From NCBI GenBank assembly GCA_943371025.1, contig CALRTC020000032.1:3223-67222 (forward strand): a stretch of 64,000 bases of DNA. Reading direction: 5' to 3'. The DNA is from Niveispirillum sp943371025. Its GTDB lineage: Bacteria > Pseudomonadota > Alphaproteobacteria > Azospirillales > Azospirillaceae. Positions 28,276 to 37,822 of this stretch are shown piece by piece. Made by a program: the position numbers and the translations under genes. Numbering within the stretch: the stretch's first letter is position 1; every line of letters begins with the position of its first letter. The notes under the pieces were generated by a model, which worked only from the letters and a program-made list of their open reading frames with translations, searched no databases and was not told the origin of the DNA.

Positions 28276-29493
28276 ATGACCGCCATTTTTGAAATGACCC
28301 CGCGCGCCCGCGATCTGCATGAACGCGTGACCGCCTTCATGGACGCCTATATCTACCCCAACGAAAAGGCCCTGTCGGCGCAGGTGGCCTCCGGCGATAC
28401 GCGCTGGAAGCCGCTGCCGCTGCTGGAGGAATTGAAGCAGAAGGCCAAGGATGCGGGCCTGTGGAACCTGTTCCTGCCGGAATCGGAACTGGGTGCCGGG
28501 CTGACCAACCTGGAATATGCGCCGCTGTGCGAGATCATGGGCCGCAGCCATTGGGCGCCGGAAGTGTTCAACTGCTCCGCCCCCGATACCGGCAACATGG
28601 AAGTACTGGTCCGCTATGGGACCGAGGAGCACAAGGAACGCTGGCTGAAGCCGCTGCTGGCTGGCGAAATCCGGTCCGCCTTCGCCATGACGGAACCGGA
28701 TGTCGCCTCCTCCGACGCCACCAACATCGCCACCTCCATCATCCGGGATGGCGATGAATACGTCATCAATGGCCGTAAATGGTGGACCAGCGGCGCCAGC
28801 GACACGCGCTGCAAGATCATGATCGTCATGGGCAAGACCGACCCGGACGGGACAGACCGCCATCGTCAGCAATCGATGGTGCTGGTGCCGGTGGAAACGC
28901 CGGGCGTCACCGTGGTACGGCCGCTGCCCGTCTTCGGCTATGACGATGCGCCGCACGGCCATTCGGAGGTGCGGTTCGAGAATGTGCGCGTGCCCGTCAC
29001 CAATATCCTGAAGGGTGAGGGCTGCGGTTTCGAGATCGCGCAGGGCCGCCTGGGGCCGGGCCGTATCCACCATTGCATGCGCCTGATCGGGGCGGCCGAA
29101 CGCGCGCTGGAACTGATGTGCAAGCGGCTGATGACCCGCGTGGCCTTCGGCAAGCCCATCGCGGCCCAGTCGGTCTGGCTGGAACGTGTGGCCGATGCCA
29201 GGATCGAGATCGATCAGGCCCGCCTTTTGACCTTCAAGGCCGCGCACATGATGGACACGGTCGGCAACAAGGTCGCCAAGGCGGAGATCGCCATGATCAA
29301 GGTCGTGGCGCCCAACGTGGCCTGCAAGGTCATCGACATGGCCATCCAGGCCCATGGCGGCGGCGGCGTCTGCGACGACTTCCCGCTGGCCTGGGCCTAT
29401 GCCAACGCCCGCACCCTGCGTCTGGCCGACGGTCCGGACGAGGTACACCGGTACCAGTTGGGCCGCATGGAACTGGGCAAGTACCGGGGGTGA
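28276..29493 (+). CDS. Acyl-CoA dehydrogenase family protein
   Basis: A 405-residue FAD enzyme for the first oxidation of acyl-CoA. FAMTEPDVASSDATNIATSI is the FAD/substrate segment, followed by YVINGRKWWTSGA, CMRLIGAAERALELMCKR and the C-terminal IQAHGGGGVCDDFPLAWAYA. It resembles the long-chain ACAD10/11-like group. The ATG at 28276 matches the family start (MTAIFEMTPRARDLHERV); the frame open from 28039 crosses the repeat and is rejected. It probably belongs to the same fatty-acid regulon as the preceding gene. Confidence 0.93.
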   Translation: MTAIFEMTPRARDLHERVTAFMDAYIYPNEKALSAQVASGDTRWKPLPLLEELKQKAKDAGLWNLFLPESELGAGLTNLEYAPLCEIMGRSHWAPEVFNCSAPDTGNMEVLVRYGTEEHKERWLKPLLAGEIRSAFAMTEPDVASSDATNIATSIIRDGDEYVINGRKWWTSGASDTRCKIMIVMGKTDPDGTDRHRQQSMVLVPVETPGVTVVRPLPVFGYDDAPHGHSEVRFENVRVPVTNILKGEGCGFEIAQGRLGPGRIHHCMRLIGAAERALELMCKRLMTRVAFGKPIAAQSVWLERVADARIEIDQARLLTFKAAHMMDTVGNKVAKAEIAMIKVVAPNVACKVIDMAIQAHGGGGVCDDFPLAWAYANARTLRLADGPDEVHRYQLGRMELGKYRG

Positions 29494-29503
29494 TAAGATG
29501 ACT

Positions 29504-29528
29504 GGTGGGCGGGGGTTACCCGCCCACC
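29504..29528. terminator. Perfect hairpin between convergent genes
   Basis: GGTGGGCGGG (29504-29513) and CCCGCCCACC (29519-29528) form a perfect 10-bp stem with a five-base loop that includes the degP stop codon. There is no T-run, so it is at best a weak or factor-assisted bidirectional terminator. Confidence 0.4.
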
Positions 29529-30928
29529 GTCGTCGTCAGGGTCTGGTCGCCACGCTGGACGGCAATGGTCCAGCGGCGGACCTGACCGCCCAGGGCCGCA
29601 TCCAGGTCGCCGACGCGGCGGATATCGCGGTCATTCACCCGCAGCACCACGTCGCCCGGTCGCAGTCCCAGTGAGGCCGCCGGGGACCCGCGGCCCACAT
29701 CCAGCACCACCACGCCGTCGCTGGCCCCGTCGAAGCGCAGTTCCTCCACCAGGGCGGGGTTCAGATTGGCGACCTTGGCGCCTGACAGCGGCGTGCGGCC
29801 GGCCAGCACCGTTTCCTGACGCGGCGGATCTTCCGGTGGGCCGATCAGGCGCAGGGACAGGGTCTGCTCCTTGCCCTGGCGCAGCACCGTGACATTGGTA
29901 TTGCCGCCCACGGCCAGCGTGGCGACGCGGTAGCGCATCGAATCGGGATCATCCACCGCCTTGCCATTGACGGACGTCACCACGTCGCCCACGCGCAGGC
30001 CCGCTTGTTCGGCCGGTCCGCCCTTGCGCACCTGGTTGATCAGCACGCCGGCCGGGCGCGTCAGGCCCAGGCTGGCGGCGATGTCGCTGGTGACGGGCTG
30101 ACCACCGGCCCCGATCCAGGGCCGGACCAGCTTGCCGCCATGGCGCACGGCGTCCACCACGGTGCGCACCATGTTGGCCGGGATGGCAAATCCGATGCCG
30201 ATGGACCCGCCCGACCGGCTGTAGATGGCGGTGTTGATGCCGACCAGCCGCCCGTCCATGCCGATCAGTGCGCCACCGGAATTGCCGGGATTGATGGCGG
30301 CATCTGTCTGGATGAAGAAATTATAGTCGGAAATGCCCACGGCCGTGCGTGCCACGGCCGACACGATGCCACTGGTCACCGTCTGGCCCACACCGAACGG
30401 GTTGCCGATGGCCAGGACCAGATCGCCGACTTCCAGATTGTCGCTGTCATGCATGTCCAGCACGGGCAGCTTTTCCTTGCCCGGATCGATGCGCAGCACG
30501 GCCAGATCGACCTGTTCGTCGATGGTCACCAGCTTGGCCGCGAATTCGCGGCGGTCGGACAGGACGACCGTGATCTCGTCACTGTCCTTGATGACATGGG
30601 CGTTGGTGACGATCAGCCCGTCCGCGCCCAGGATCACGCCCGACCCCAGGCTGCTTTCCACCCGTTCGCGCGGGATGCCGGACAGCGCCTCGCCGAAGAA
30701 GCGCTGGAACAGGGGGTCCTGAAGAAGGGGGGAGATGCGCTGCTGCACCCGCCGCTTGGTGTAGATATTCACCACGGCCGGCCCCGCCTGCTTCACCAGC
30801 GGTGCGAAGGACAGCGAAATCTCCGCCCGCGACGCCGGCACGGCCTGGGCCAGGGCGGCTGGCAGGGGGGCGGCAAGCAGGGCGGCCAGTGACAGGACCG
30901 TCAGGGGACGCAGAACCTTGATCGTCAT
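29516..30928 (-). CDS. Do-like periplasmic serine protease (DegP/DegQ family)
   Basis: A 470-residue envelope protease/chaperone. A signal peptide ends about ALAQA (residue 29). The trypsin-like domain has the triad His111 (VTNAHVIKD), Asp141 (DLAVLRID) and Ser217 (INPGNSGGA). Two PDZ domains follow (about 265-360 and 390-465), the second ending in a short Thr/Val tail. The length is normal for the family. It converges on the acyl-CoA dehydrogenase gene with a shared hairpin. Which of DegP, DegQ or MucD it equals cannot be settled. Confidence 0.95.
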   Translation of the reverse strand: MTIKVLRPLTVLSLAALLAAPLPAALAQAVPASRAEISLSFAPLVKQAGPAVVNIYTKRRVQQRISPLLQDPLFQRFFGEALSGIPRERVESSLGSGVILGADGLIVTNAHVIKDSDEITVVLSDRREFAAKLVTIDEQVDLAVLRIDPGKEKLPVLDMHDSDNLEVGDLVLAIGNPFGVGQTVTSGIVSAVARTAVGISDYNFFIQTDAAINPGNSGGALIGMDGRLVGINTAIYSRSGGSIGIGFAIPANMVRTVVDAVRHGGKLVRPWIGAGGQPVTSDIAASLGLTRPAGVLINQVRKGGPAEQAGLRVGDVVTSVNGKAVDDPDSMRYRVATLAVGGNTNVTVLRQGKEQTLSLRLIGPPEDPPRQETVLAGRTPLSGAKVANLNPALVEELRFDGASDGVVVLDVGRGSPAASLGLRPGDVVLRVNDRDIRRVGDLDAALGGQVRRWTIAVQRGDQTLTTTVGG

Positions 30929-30976
30929 CTTCTATCCCGAACCATGGATCGACGCGGGGGCCGACCACCCCGCCGA

Positions 30977-31234
30977 TCAGCAGCGGGCGAGGCAGCTTTG
31001 CAGCTCGGCCTTGCAGGTGGCGCCCATCCCGTAATCGGACCGCCCGATCTGGGAGGTGTTGCCGCTGCTGGCCGAATGCTGGTCGGTACAGATATTGGCG
31101 TCGCGGTTGCACTGCGCAATACAGGCCTTGCGCGGATCCAGGCCGCTGCGCGATTCGCGCTGGGCCGGCGTGGCAGCGCAGCCGGCCAGGGCCATAAGGG
31201 CCAGGATCGCGGCGGTCGTGCGGATGGGGGTCAT
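30977..31234 (-). CDS. Small cysteine-rich lipoprotein, unknown function
   Basis: An 85-residue protein from the ATG at 31234 with a lipoprotein signal ending LALMALAGC. The mature part has two mirror-image cysteine clusters: C-x3-C-x6-C in ACIAQCNRDANIC and C-x6-C-x3-C in TCKAELQSCLARC. The symmetry suggests a disulfide-braced helical hairpin. I know of no named family. An open frame continues to 31315, but the lipoprotein start is far more convincing. It lies directly upstream of the protease on the same strand. Confidence 0.7.
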   Translation of the reverse strand: MTPIRTTAAILALMALAGCAATPAQRESRSGLDPRKACIAQCNRDANICTDQHSASSGNTSQIGRSDYGMGATCKAELQSCLARC

Positions 31235-31339
31235 GGCGGGCCTTCCCAGGATGTCATCAATCGTTCCCGCCACTCTAGGCCGAACGGGCCACAGCGCAAC
31301 AGGCACGGATGTCACGCATGGCAGGGCCCGGCCCTGGCG

Positions 31340-31981
31340 TCAGGTCATCCAGCCCGGGAACAGGGCCCGCAAACCGGCGGCAATGATCTCCACCGCCACG
31401 GCGGCCAGCAGCAGGCCGGTCAGGCGGTTCATGATGTTCAGGCCCGTCTGGCCCAGCTTGGCCCCGATGGGCACGGCCAGCCGCAGGGTCAGCAGCAGAA
31501 AGGCGCAGACGGCCAGGATGCAGCCGACCAGGATGGCATAATGCTCCCAGCCGGCCCCACGCTGTGCCTCGATGATGACGGCGGAGATGGAGCCGGGGCC
31601 GGCCAGCAGCGGCAGACCCAGGGGCACGACACCGATGGCCGTACGCTGCCCCGCTTCGTCCGCTTCCTGCTGCGTCTGTTTCACGGCCGACACGGTGGCG
31701 TTCAGCAGCGACAGGGCGATCAGCAGCAGCACGATGCCGCCACCGACACGGAAGCTGGCCAGACTGGTGCCCAGCACCTTCAGCACGGCATCGCCTAGGA
31801 ACACCGAACTGATCAGCACGGTGGCCACCGTCATCACGGCCGACATGGCGATGGAGTTGCGTTCCCGTGGGGCACGACCCTCCGTCATGCCCAGGAAGAT
31901 GGGGATGGCGGCAAAGGGGGTGAGGATGGCGAACAGCGCGATGAGGAACCGCGAATATTCAGACCAGGCTTCCATTGTCAT
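31340..31981 (-). CDS. MarC family inner-membrane protein
   Basis: A 213-residue protein with six predicted hydrophobic segments, of the MarC/UPF0056 family. Recognisable parts are FAILTPFAAIPIFLGMTEG at the N terminus, FRVGGGIVLLLIAL, and VPLGLPLLAGPGSISAVI. Family function is unresolved; an antibiotic-resistance role for E. coli MarC has not held up. It is monocistronic as far as can be seen. Confidence 0.9.
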   Translation of the reverse strand: MTMEAWSEYSRFLIALFAILTPFAAIPIFLGMTEGRAPRERNSIAMSAVMTVATVLISSVFLGDAVLKVLGTSLASFRVGGGIVLLLIALSLLNATVSAVKQTQQEADEAGQRTAIGVVPLGLPLLAGPGSISAVIIEAQRGAGWEHYAILVGCILAVCAFLLLTLRLAVPIGAKLGQTGLNIMNRLTGLLLAAVAVEIIAAGLRALFPGWMT

Positions 31982-32072
31982 GTCCGATTGGCGCCCGGCC
32001 TTGGGCGGCGGGCATTATGGATTGGTCTGCAAACCATAGCCGCATGGCAGGGCGGAATGGAAGGACGCAAAC

Positions 32073-32105
32073 AGAACAGAAAGGGCGGCCGAGATGGGCC
32101 GCCCT
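32073..32105 (-). terminator. Rho-independent terminator of secA
   Basis: Perfect 9-bp arms (AGGGCGGCC at 32082-32090, GGCCGCCCT at 32097-32105) with a six-base loop, followed on the minus strand by TTCTGTTCTG. About 30 bases past the secA stop. Confidence 0.75.
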
Positions 32106-32132
32106 TCATGTCTTGCCGATATCTGAAACCGA

Positions 32133-34886
32133 TCAGCCGGCGGCACCGTGGCAGTGTTTGAACTTCTTGCCGCTGCCGCAAGGGCAGGGGGCGTTGCGCG
32201 GGGTGTTGGCCCAGGTCTCGCCATCGCGCAGGTCCATCTCCTCGGCTACCGGCAGCCCGGCGGTGCCGAACGCGGGGATGCTGGCGGCGGCGCGGCGGAC
32301 CATGCCTTCGGGCAGGGCCGCGTCAGCCGGAGGCAGGCCGCCGGCCATGGCCGGATCGAAGCGCGTTTCCTCGCCCAGGAAGGGCGGGGGCGGCGGGACT
32401 TCCGGTTCGCTGACGCGGACCTGGATCAGCATCAGCATCTGGGTGACCTGCTCCCGCAGATTGTCCAGAAGGCCGGAGAACAGCTCGAACGCTTCCTTCT
32501 TGTACTCGTTCAGCGGGTCGCGCTGGGCATAGGCGCGCAGATTGATGCCCTGGCGCAGATGGTCCAGCGACAGAAGATGGTCCTTCCAGACCTGATCCAG
32601 AATCTGCAGCAGCAGGCTCTTCTCGATATTGCGGATCAGTTCGACGCCATAGGCCGCTTCCTTCTCCGCCATCTTCTGCTCGGCGAATTTCAGCAGGCGC
32701 TCGGTGATCTCCTCGTCGGCAATGCCTTCTTCCTTGCCCCATTCGCGCACGGGCAGGTCCGCACCCAGCAGGCGCAGGCATTCCTCGTGCAGCAGGTTCA
32801 GGTCCCACTGCTCGGCATAGGCATGTTCGGGAATGGCGCGGCGCACCATGTCCGTCACTACCTCGTGCCGCATGGAGGCGACCATCTCCTGGACGTCCTC
32901 GGCCTCCATGATCTCCTTGCGCTGTTCATAAATGACCTTGCGCTGGTCATTCATGACATTGTCGTACTTCAGCAGGTTCTTGCGGATGTCGAAATTGTGG
33001 GCTTCGACACGCTGCTGGGCCTTTTCCAGGGCCTTGTTGATCCAGGGATGGATGATGGCTTCGCCCTGTTCCAGCCCCAGCTTCTGCAGCATGCCATCCA
33101 GGCGCTGGCTGCCGAAGATGCGCATCAGGTCGTCATCCAGCGACAGGAAGAACTTGGAGGCACCCGGATCGCCCTGGCGGCCCGAACGGCCGCGCAGCTG
33201 ATTATCGATTCGCCGGCTTTCATGGCGCTCCGTGCCGACCACGTACAGACCGCCGCCCTTCAGCACGATCTCCTTGGCGGCTGCGACCTCCGCCTTGATC
33301 TCGGCAATGCGGCGGTTGCGCTCCTCGCCCTCGGGCAGGTCGGCCAGCTCATGCTCGATGCGCATTTCCAGATTGCCACCCAGCTGGATGTCGGTGCCGC
33401 GACCGGCCATGTTGGTGGCAATCGTTACGGCACCGGGACGACCCGCCTGCGAAACGATATAGGCTTCCTGTTCGTGATAGCGGGCGTTCAGCACATGGTG
33501 CGGGATGCCCTTCTTTTTCATCAGGGTCGACAGCGTCTCCGATTTCTCGATCGAAACGGTACCGACCAGAACCGGTTGCTGGCGCGTCCGGCACTCTTCC
33601 ACCAGCTTGATGATGGCATCGTACTTTTCCGCGGCCGTGCGATAGACCTCGTCGTCATTGTCCTGGCGGGCGACCGGCAGGTTGGTGGGAATGTCCACCA
33701 CCTCCAGGCCATAGATTTCCGAGAATTCGGCGGCCTCGGTCATGGCCGTACCGGTCATGCCGGACAGCTTGGGATAGAGGCGGAAATAATTCTGGAAGGT
33801 GATGCTGGCCAGCGTCTGGTTCTCACGCTGGATGGAGACGCCTTCCTTGGCTTCCAGGGCCTGATGCAGGCCCTCGGAATAGCGGCGGCCTTCCATCATA
33901 CGGCCCGTGAACTCGTCGATGATGACGACCTTGTCGTCCTTGACGATGTAATCCACGTTGGCCGTGAACAGCTGGTGCGCCTTCAGGGCCTGGTTCACAT
34001 GATGGACCAGGGAGATGTTGTGGATGTCGTACAGGTCGCCGGTCTTCAGCAGATCCATCTGCTTCAGGATCTGGGCGACCTTCTCCGTGCCCGATTCGGT
34101 CATGGACACGGCCTTGGCCTTTTCGTCCTTCTCGTAATCGCTGGCGTCCAGCAGCGGCATCACCTTGTTGATGGCGATGTACAGTTCCGAGCCGTCGGTG
34201 GAGGGGCCGGAGATGATCAGCGGCGTGCGCGCCTCGTCGACCAGGATGCTGTCTACCTCGTCGACGATGGCATAGTTGAAGGGCCGCTGCACCATGTCGG
34301 TCAGGCGGTACTTCATGTTGTCGCGCAGGTAATCGAACCCGAATTCGTTGTTCGTGCCATAGGTGATGTCGCAGGCATAGGCGGCGCGGCGTTCATCATC
34401 GTCCAGCCCATGCACGATGACGCCCGTGGTCAGGCCCAGGAAGCCGTACAGCCGGCCCATGTGGGTGGCGTCGCGGCGGGCCAGATAGTCGTTCACGGTG
34501 ACGACATGCACGCCCTTGCCCTGAAGCGCGTTCAGGTACACGGCCAGGGTGGCGACCAGCGTCTTGCCTTCGCCCGTGCGCATTTCGGCGATCTTGCCGT
34601 TATGCAGCACCATGCCGCCGATCAGCTGCACATCGAAATGGCGCATGCCCATGACACGCTTGGACGCCTCACGCACGGTGCCGAACGCATCGGGCAGGAT
34701 GTCGTTCAGCGTCTCGCCCTTCTCCAGCCGGTCGCGCAGCCAGTCGGTGCGCATCTGCAACTCGGCATCGGAAAGGCCGGCCAGCTTCGGCTCCAGCGCG
34801 TTGATGACCTCCACCTGCTTGCGCAGGCCCTTGACCACCCGCTCATTGGCGCTGCCGAACAGCTTGCGGGCGATGGCACCGAACAT
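32133..34886 (-). CDS. secA: Preprotein translocase ATPase SecA
   Basis: A 917-residue motor of the Sec export pathway. Nucleotide-binding motifs are GEGKTLVATLA and VDEVDSILVDEARTPLIISG. The second helicase half has GTVSIEKSE, NMAGRGTDIQLGG and RGRSGRQGDPG. The C-terminal zinc-binding SEC-C motif CPCGSGKKFKHCHG is intact. The ATG at 34886 (MFGAIARKLFGSANERVV) is the canonical start; the frame open to 35117 is not coding. It has its own terminator and is divergent from a PPIase gene for exported proteins. Confidence 0.98.
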   Translation of the reverse strand: MFGAIARKLFGSANERVVKGLRKQVEVINALEPKLAGLSDAELQMRTDWLRDRLEKGETLNDILPDAFGTVREASKRVMGMRHFDVQLIGGMVLHNGKIAEMRTGEGKTLVATLAVYLNALQGKGVHVVTVNDYLARRDATHMGRLYGFLGLTTGVIVHGLDDDERRAAYACDITYGTNNEFGFDYLRDNMKYRLTDMVQRPFNYAIVDEVDSILVDEARTPLIISGPSTDGSELYIAINKVMPLLDASDYEKDEKAKAVSMTESGTEKVAQILKQMDLLKTGDLYDIHNISLVHHVNQALKAHQLFTANVDYIVKDDKVVIIDEFTGRMMEGRRYSEGLHQALEAKEGVSIQRENQTLASITFQNYFRLYPKLSGMTGTAMTEAAEFSEIYGLEVVDIPTNLPVARQDNDDEVYRTAAEKYDAIIKLVEECRTRQQPVLVGTVSIEKSETLSTLMKKKGIPHHVLNARYHEQEAYIVSQAGRPGAVTIATNMAGRGTDIQLGGNLEMRIEHELADLPEGEERNRRIAEIKAEVAAAKEIVLKGGGLYVVGTERHESRRIDNQLRGRSGRQGDPGASKFFLSLDDDLMRIFGSQRLDGMLQKLGLEQGEAIIHPWINKALEKAQQRVEAHNFDIRKNLLKYDNVMNDQRKVIYEQRKEIMEAEDVQEMVASMRHEVVTDMVRRAIPEHAYAEQWDLNLLHEECLRLLGADLPVREWGKEEGIADEEITERLLKFAEQKMAEKEAAYGVELIRNIEKSLLLQILDQVWKDHLLSLDHLRQGINLRAYAQRDPLNEYKKEAFELFSGLLDNLREQVTQMLMLIQVRVSEPEVPPPPPFLGEETRFDPAMAGGLPPADAALPEGMVRRAAASIPAFGTAGLPVAEEMDLRDGETWANTPRNAPCPCGSGKKFKHCHGAAG

Positions 34887-35222
34887 GAAAGCACTCCACC
34901 TCAAGGAACTGGCGCGAAGGACACCGGACACGACGAAATCCCGGTAACGGCCGGGCCGGCCGCCGGGATGGCTCCGCCCCGGAGCGGTCGAGCCGCCCCG
35001 GTGCCCGTCACAGATAAGACCGCAGGCCCCGCCGGTCAATGCGGCATCGGCACAAGAAACCGGTCTGGCGGCCATGAAACGGCCTTTTTCTGGCTGTTTC
35101 GATTGGAACTGCCCCATACCCCGTGGGCCTTGCCTGCTGATGGGCTGTCATGCTTTATGCCGGGGCGGCCGGGGCGAAACGTTCCGCCGGCCGACCGGAT
35201 TGTTTCGAGGGAACCCTTACAG
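34887..35222. other. Divergent intergenic region secA / PPIase
   Basis: 336 bases without a credible gene. It should hold both promoters. A possible rightward promoter is TTGCCT (35130-35135) with CTTTAT at 35153-35158 (17-base spacer), about 65 bases before the PPIase start. GC-rich inverted stretches near 34940-34985 have no clear role. No SecM-like arrest gene was seen. Confidence 0.35.
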
Positions 35223-36158
35223 ATGTCTTTCAAGACCATGCGTGCCGCCCTGGTTGTCGCCGCCCTCGGGTCGGTCGCCGCCGTTGCCCTGAACCCCGTC
35301 CTGGCGCAGGATGCCGCCAAGGCCGACGCGGCCAAGCCGGCCGCCAAGCCCGCCGCCGGCGGCACGAGCCTGGGTGACGATCCGGTCGTCGCCCGCGTGA
35401 ACGGCAAGGAATTCAAGCGCTCCGACGTGCTGGGCCTGCTCCAGCAGCTGGACCCGCAGGTGCAGCAGATGCCCCTGCAGATGATCTATCCGCAGCTGGT
35501 CGAACAGCTGGTGCAGTCGCAGCTGGTCACCGAAGCCGGTTACAAGGCCAAGCTGCAGGACAGCGCCGAGGTGAAGAAGCGCCTGAAGCAGGCCGAAGAG
35601 AATTTCGTGCAGCAGGCCTGGCTGAAGGGTGAGATCGACAAGAAGCTGACCCAGGACAAGCTGAAGGCCGCCTTCGACAAGTGGACGAAGGAGCATCCGC
35701 CGCAGGACGAGGTGAAGGCCAGCCACATCCTGGTGAAGACCAAGGAAGAGGCCGAGGCCATCATCAAGCAGCTGAAGGGTGGTGCTGATTTCGCCAAGCT
35801 GGCGGCCGAGAAGGGCACCGATGGCACCAAGGAGACGGGTGGCGACCTGGGCTACTTCGTGAAGGACCAGATGGTGAAGCCCTTCGCCGACGCCGCCTTT
35901 GCCATGAAGCCGGGTGAGGTCAGCCAGACCCCGGTGCAGACCGATTTCGGTTTCCACGTCATCAAGGTCGCCGACAAGCGCAAGCAGACCCCGCCGACCT
36001 TCGACCAGGCTGCCCCGCAGCTCCGCCCGGCGGTGGCGCAGGAGATCGCCGAGGAACTGGTGAAGGGTCTGGAGAAGACCGCCAAGGTGGAGATGTTCAA
36101 CATCGACGGCTCCCCCATGCCGGCCCCGTCGGCCGCCCCGGCGCCGCAGAAGAAGTAA
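35223..36158 (+). CDS. Parvulin-type peptidyl-prolyl isomerase, periplasmic
   Basis: A 311-residue foldase. The signal peptide ends at about NPVLAQ, followed by an Ala/Lys/Pro-rich linker. A SurA-N-like helical chaperone region spans about 55-165. The parvulin domain (about 170-275) contains VKASHILVKTK, ETGGDLGYFVKDQMVKPF and TDFGFHVIKV. The C-terminal tail is Pro/Ala-rich. The ATG at 35223 is chosen for the signal peptide; the frame upstream is antisense to secA. It fits folding of proteins exported by the neighbouring SecA. Confidence 0.93.
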   Translation: MSFKTMRAALVVAALGSVAAVALNPVLAQDAAKADAAKPAAKPAAGGTSLGDDPVVARVNGKEFKRSDVLGLLQQLDPQVQQMPLQMIYPQLVEQLVQSQLVTEAGYKAKLQDSAEVKKRLKQAEENFVQQAWLKGEIDKKLTQDKLKAAFDKWTKEHPPQDEVKASHILVKTKEEAEAIIKQLKGGADFAKLAAEKGTDGTKETGGDLGYFVKDQMVKPFADAAFAMKPGEVSQTPVQTDFGFHVIKVADKRKQTPPTFDQAAPQLRPAVAQEIAEELVKGLEKTAKVEMFNIDGSPMPAPSAAPAPQKK

Positions 36159-36182
36159 GCGGCGCGCTGGCGTTGACTTGTG

Positions 36183-36215
36183 AAAAGGCCGTCGGGGGAA
36201 CCCGGCGGCCTTTTT
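36183..36215. terminator. Bidirectional rho-independent terminator
   Basis: GGCCGTCGGG (36187-36196) and CCCGGCGGCC (36201-36210) form a 10-bp stem with one wobble and a GGAA loop, flanked by AAAA on the left and TTTTT on the right. It can end both the PPIase gene and the convergent membrane-protein gene. Confidence 0.9.
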
Positions 36216-36218
36216 GCT

Positions 36219-37652
36219 TTACCGCCGCGTTGCGCGCTGCTGATGCCACGCCGCCAGCGCCATCAGCACGACCAGCGTCGCCAGCCAGACCAGACGGCTT
36301 TGATAGCGGTCATGGGGGTTGGACAGGGCGCCATTGATGAAGGCATTGCCGGCCAGCGCGATCAGGGTGAACAGGGCCAGTGCCGCCAGATCGCGCCGCC
36401 CGGTGCGCAGGCCCCAGGACAAGGCGGCCAGCAGCCCCAGGCAGGATGCCATCGCCACAGGCACATGCACGGCGTTCAGCGCGTCAAACAGCGGCTGCCG
36501 GATCTGTTCACGCTGCTGTCGGGCGCTGATGAAGGCCAGGTTCTGGGCTTCGGGCATGAAGCTGCGGAAGATCCAGCGCGTCACCTCCTGCCATTCATCC
36601 AGCCCGTCGCCGGTCTTGACCATGGTGAACTGGTCGGCCGTGGCTACTAAAGCCGTGGACAGGAAGGCGCCGGGATAGGCGGTGATGATGCCCGTCACCA
36701 GACGTGACAGTTCCGCATTGGCCCCGTCCCAGCCGCCGATGGCGGTGAACGGGCTGTCCTTGTGCCAGATGAAATCATCGGCCGTATTGGGCAGACGGTC
36801 GCGGTAATCGCACAGCCTGATGGACGGGTCCGGGCAATGGGCGGCCAGATAGCGCTGGGCCAGCCCATCCTGCACCAGCCGGCCGAAGATGAAGACGGGT
36901 CCGCCCGGCGTGAAACCCGGCTTGCCGATCAGGGCCATGTGCAGCGTCGGCATCAGCACCAGGCTGGCGGCCAGCAGGGCCGCCGCCGGCCCGATCCGCG
37001 GCGACAGGCCCCAGCCGCGCCAGCGGTCCAGCAGCCGGGCCCCAGCAATCACCACCACCAGCCCCATGGCCAGCGCCATGCTGGACATGTGCGACAGCAG
37101 CGCCAGCAGGGCGATGGCCGCTACGCCCAGCCTTTCCCCAGCCGACAGCCGATCCCAGCGGAAGGACAGCAGCCAGAAGGCCAACACCAGCAGCGGCAGC
37201 AGGATGTCGGGCATCAATTGCGCGCTGTACCAGGACACGCCGGTCAGCGCGGACAGCAGCAGGGCGAGAATCCCCGTCACCTGCGTCGTCGGCCAGTCGC
37301 GGATGCCGATACCATGGCTGCGCAGCGTCACATGGATCAGCCAGAGCGTGGCGGCACACTGCGCCAGCACGGGCCCCCAGAAACTGAACCAGCCGGCCGA
37401 ACTGATGAACAGGAACAGGCCATAGAAGAAGGAGCGGCCGGGTTCCAGATCCCAGTCCAGCACGCGCTTGATATATCCGCCCGTGTCGAAGAACACGATG
37501 GGATATCCGTTCCACAGCGCCGGTCCCAAAAGTGAAAAGCCGCCGAACCAGAGGGCCAGCCGGGGCCAGTCCAGGCCCGGCAGGCGACGGGGGGCGGGGG
37601 CGTTGTCGTCGGGTTCGGTCATGGCGGCCTTCACGGCGGAATGGTCTGTCAT
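36219..37652 (-). CDS. Multi-pass membrane protein, GT-C glycosyltransferase-like
   Basis: About 477 residues with roughly ten hydrophobic segments. The first external loop has GYPIVFFDTGGYIKRVLDWD, resembling the acidic loop of GT-C enzymes that use polyprenyl-phosphate sugars. A soluble segment at about 255-355 (CPDPSIRLCDYRDRLPNTAD, FIWHKDSPF) contains two cysteines. No named family is recognised. The start may be 37652 or an ATG ten codons downstream (37622). It is divergent from the macroglobulin gene. Confidence 0.6.
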   Translation of the reverse strand: MTDHSAVKAAMTEPDDNAPAPRRLPGLDWPRLALWFGGFSLLGPALWNGYPIVFFDTGGYIKRVLDWDLEPGRSFFYGLFLFISSAGWFSFWGPVLAQCAATLWLIHVTLRSHGIGIRDWPTTQVTGILALLLSALTGVSWYSAQLMPDILLPLLVLAFWLLSFRWDRLSAGERLGVAAIALLALLSHMSSMALAMGLVVVIAGARLLDRWRGWGLSPRIGPAAALLAASLVLMPTLHMALIGKPGFTPGGPVFIFGRLVQDGLAQRYLAAHCPDPSIRLCDYRDRLPNTADDFIWHKDSPFTAIGGWDGANAELSRLVTGIITAYPGAFLSTALVATADQFTMVKTGDGLDEWQEVTRWIFRSFMPEAQNLAFISARQQREQIRQPLFDALNAVHVPVAMASCLGLLAALSWGLRTGRRDLAALALFTLIALAGNAFINGALSNPHDRYQSRLVWLATLVVLMALAAWHQQRATRR

Positions 37653-37822
37653 GGCGCTATCACGGGGGCGGGTCCGCTGTCACGGGGAGCCTTTCCAGCC
37701 TGTCCGCCAACGACCCTGTTGCAAACGGCCGGAAAACAGCGTCCTCTGGCCGTTCTGGTGCCATATTTCTGGTGCCGGATCACCATCCCCTGTCCCGTCC
37801 CGTCACCCGTATCCCGATCAAG

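Noticed and set aside
32148..35222. A very long plus-strand frame leading into the PPIase gene
   Set aside because: It is antisense to secA. The true PPIase begins at the signal peptide at 35223.
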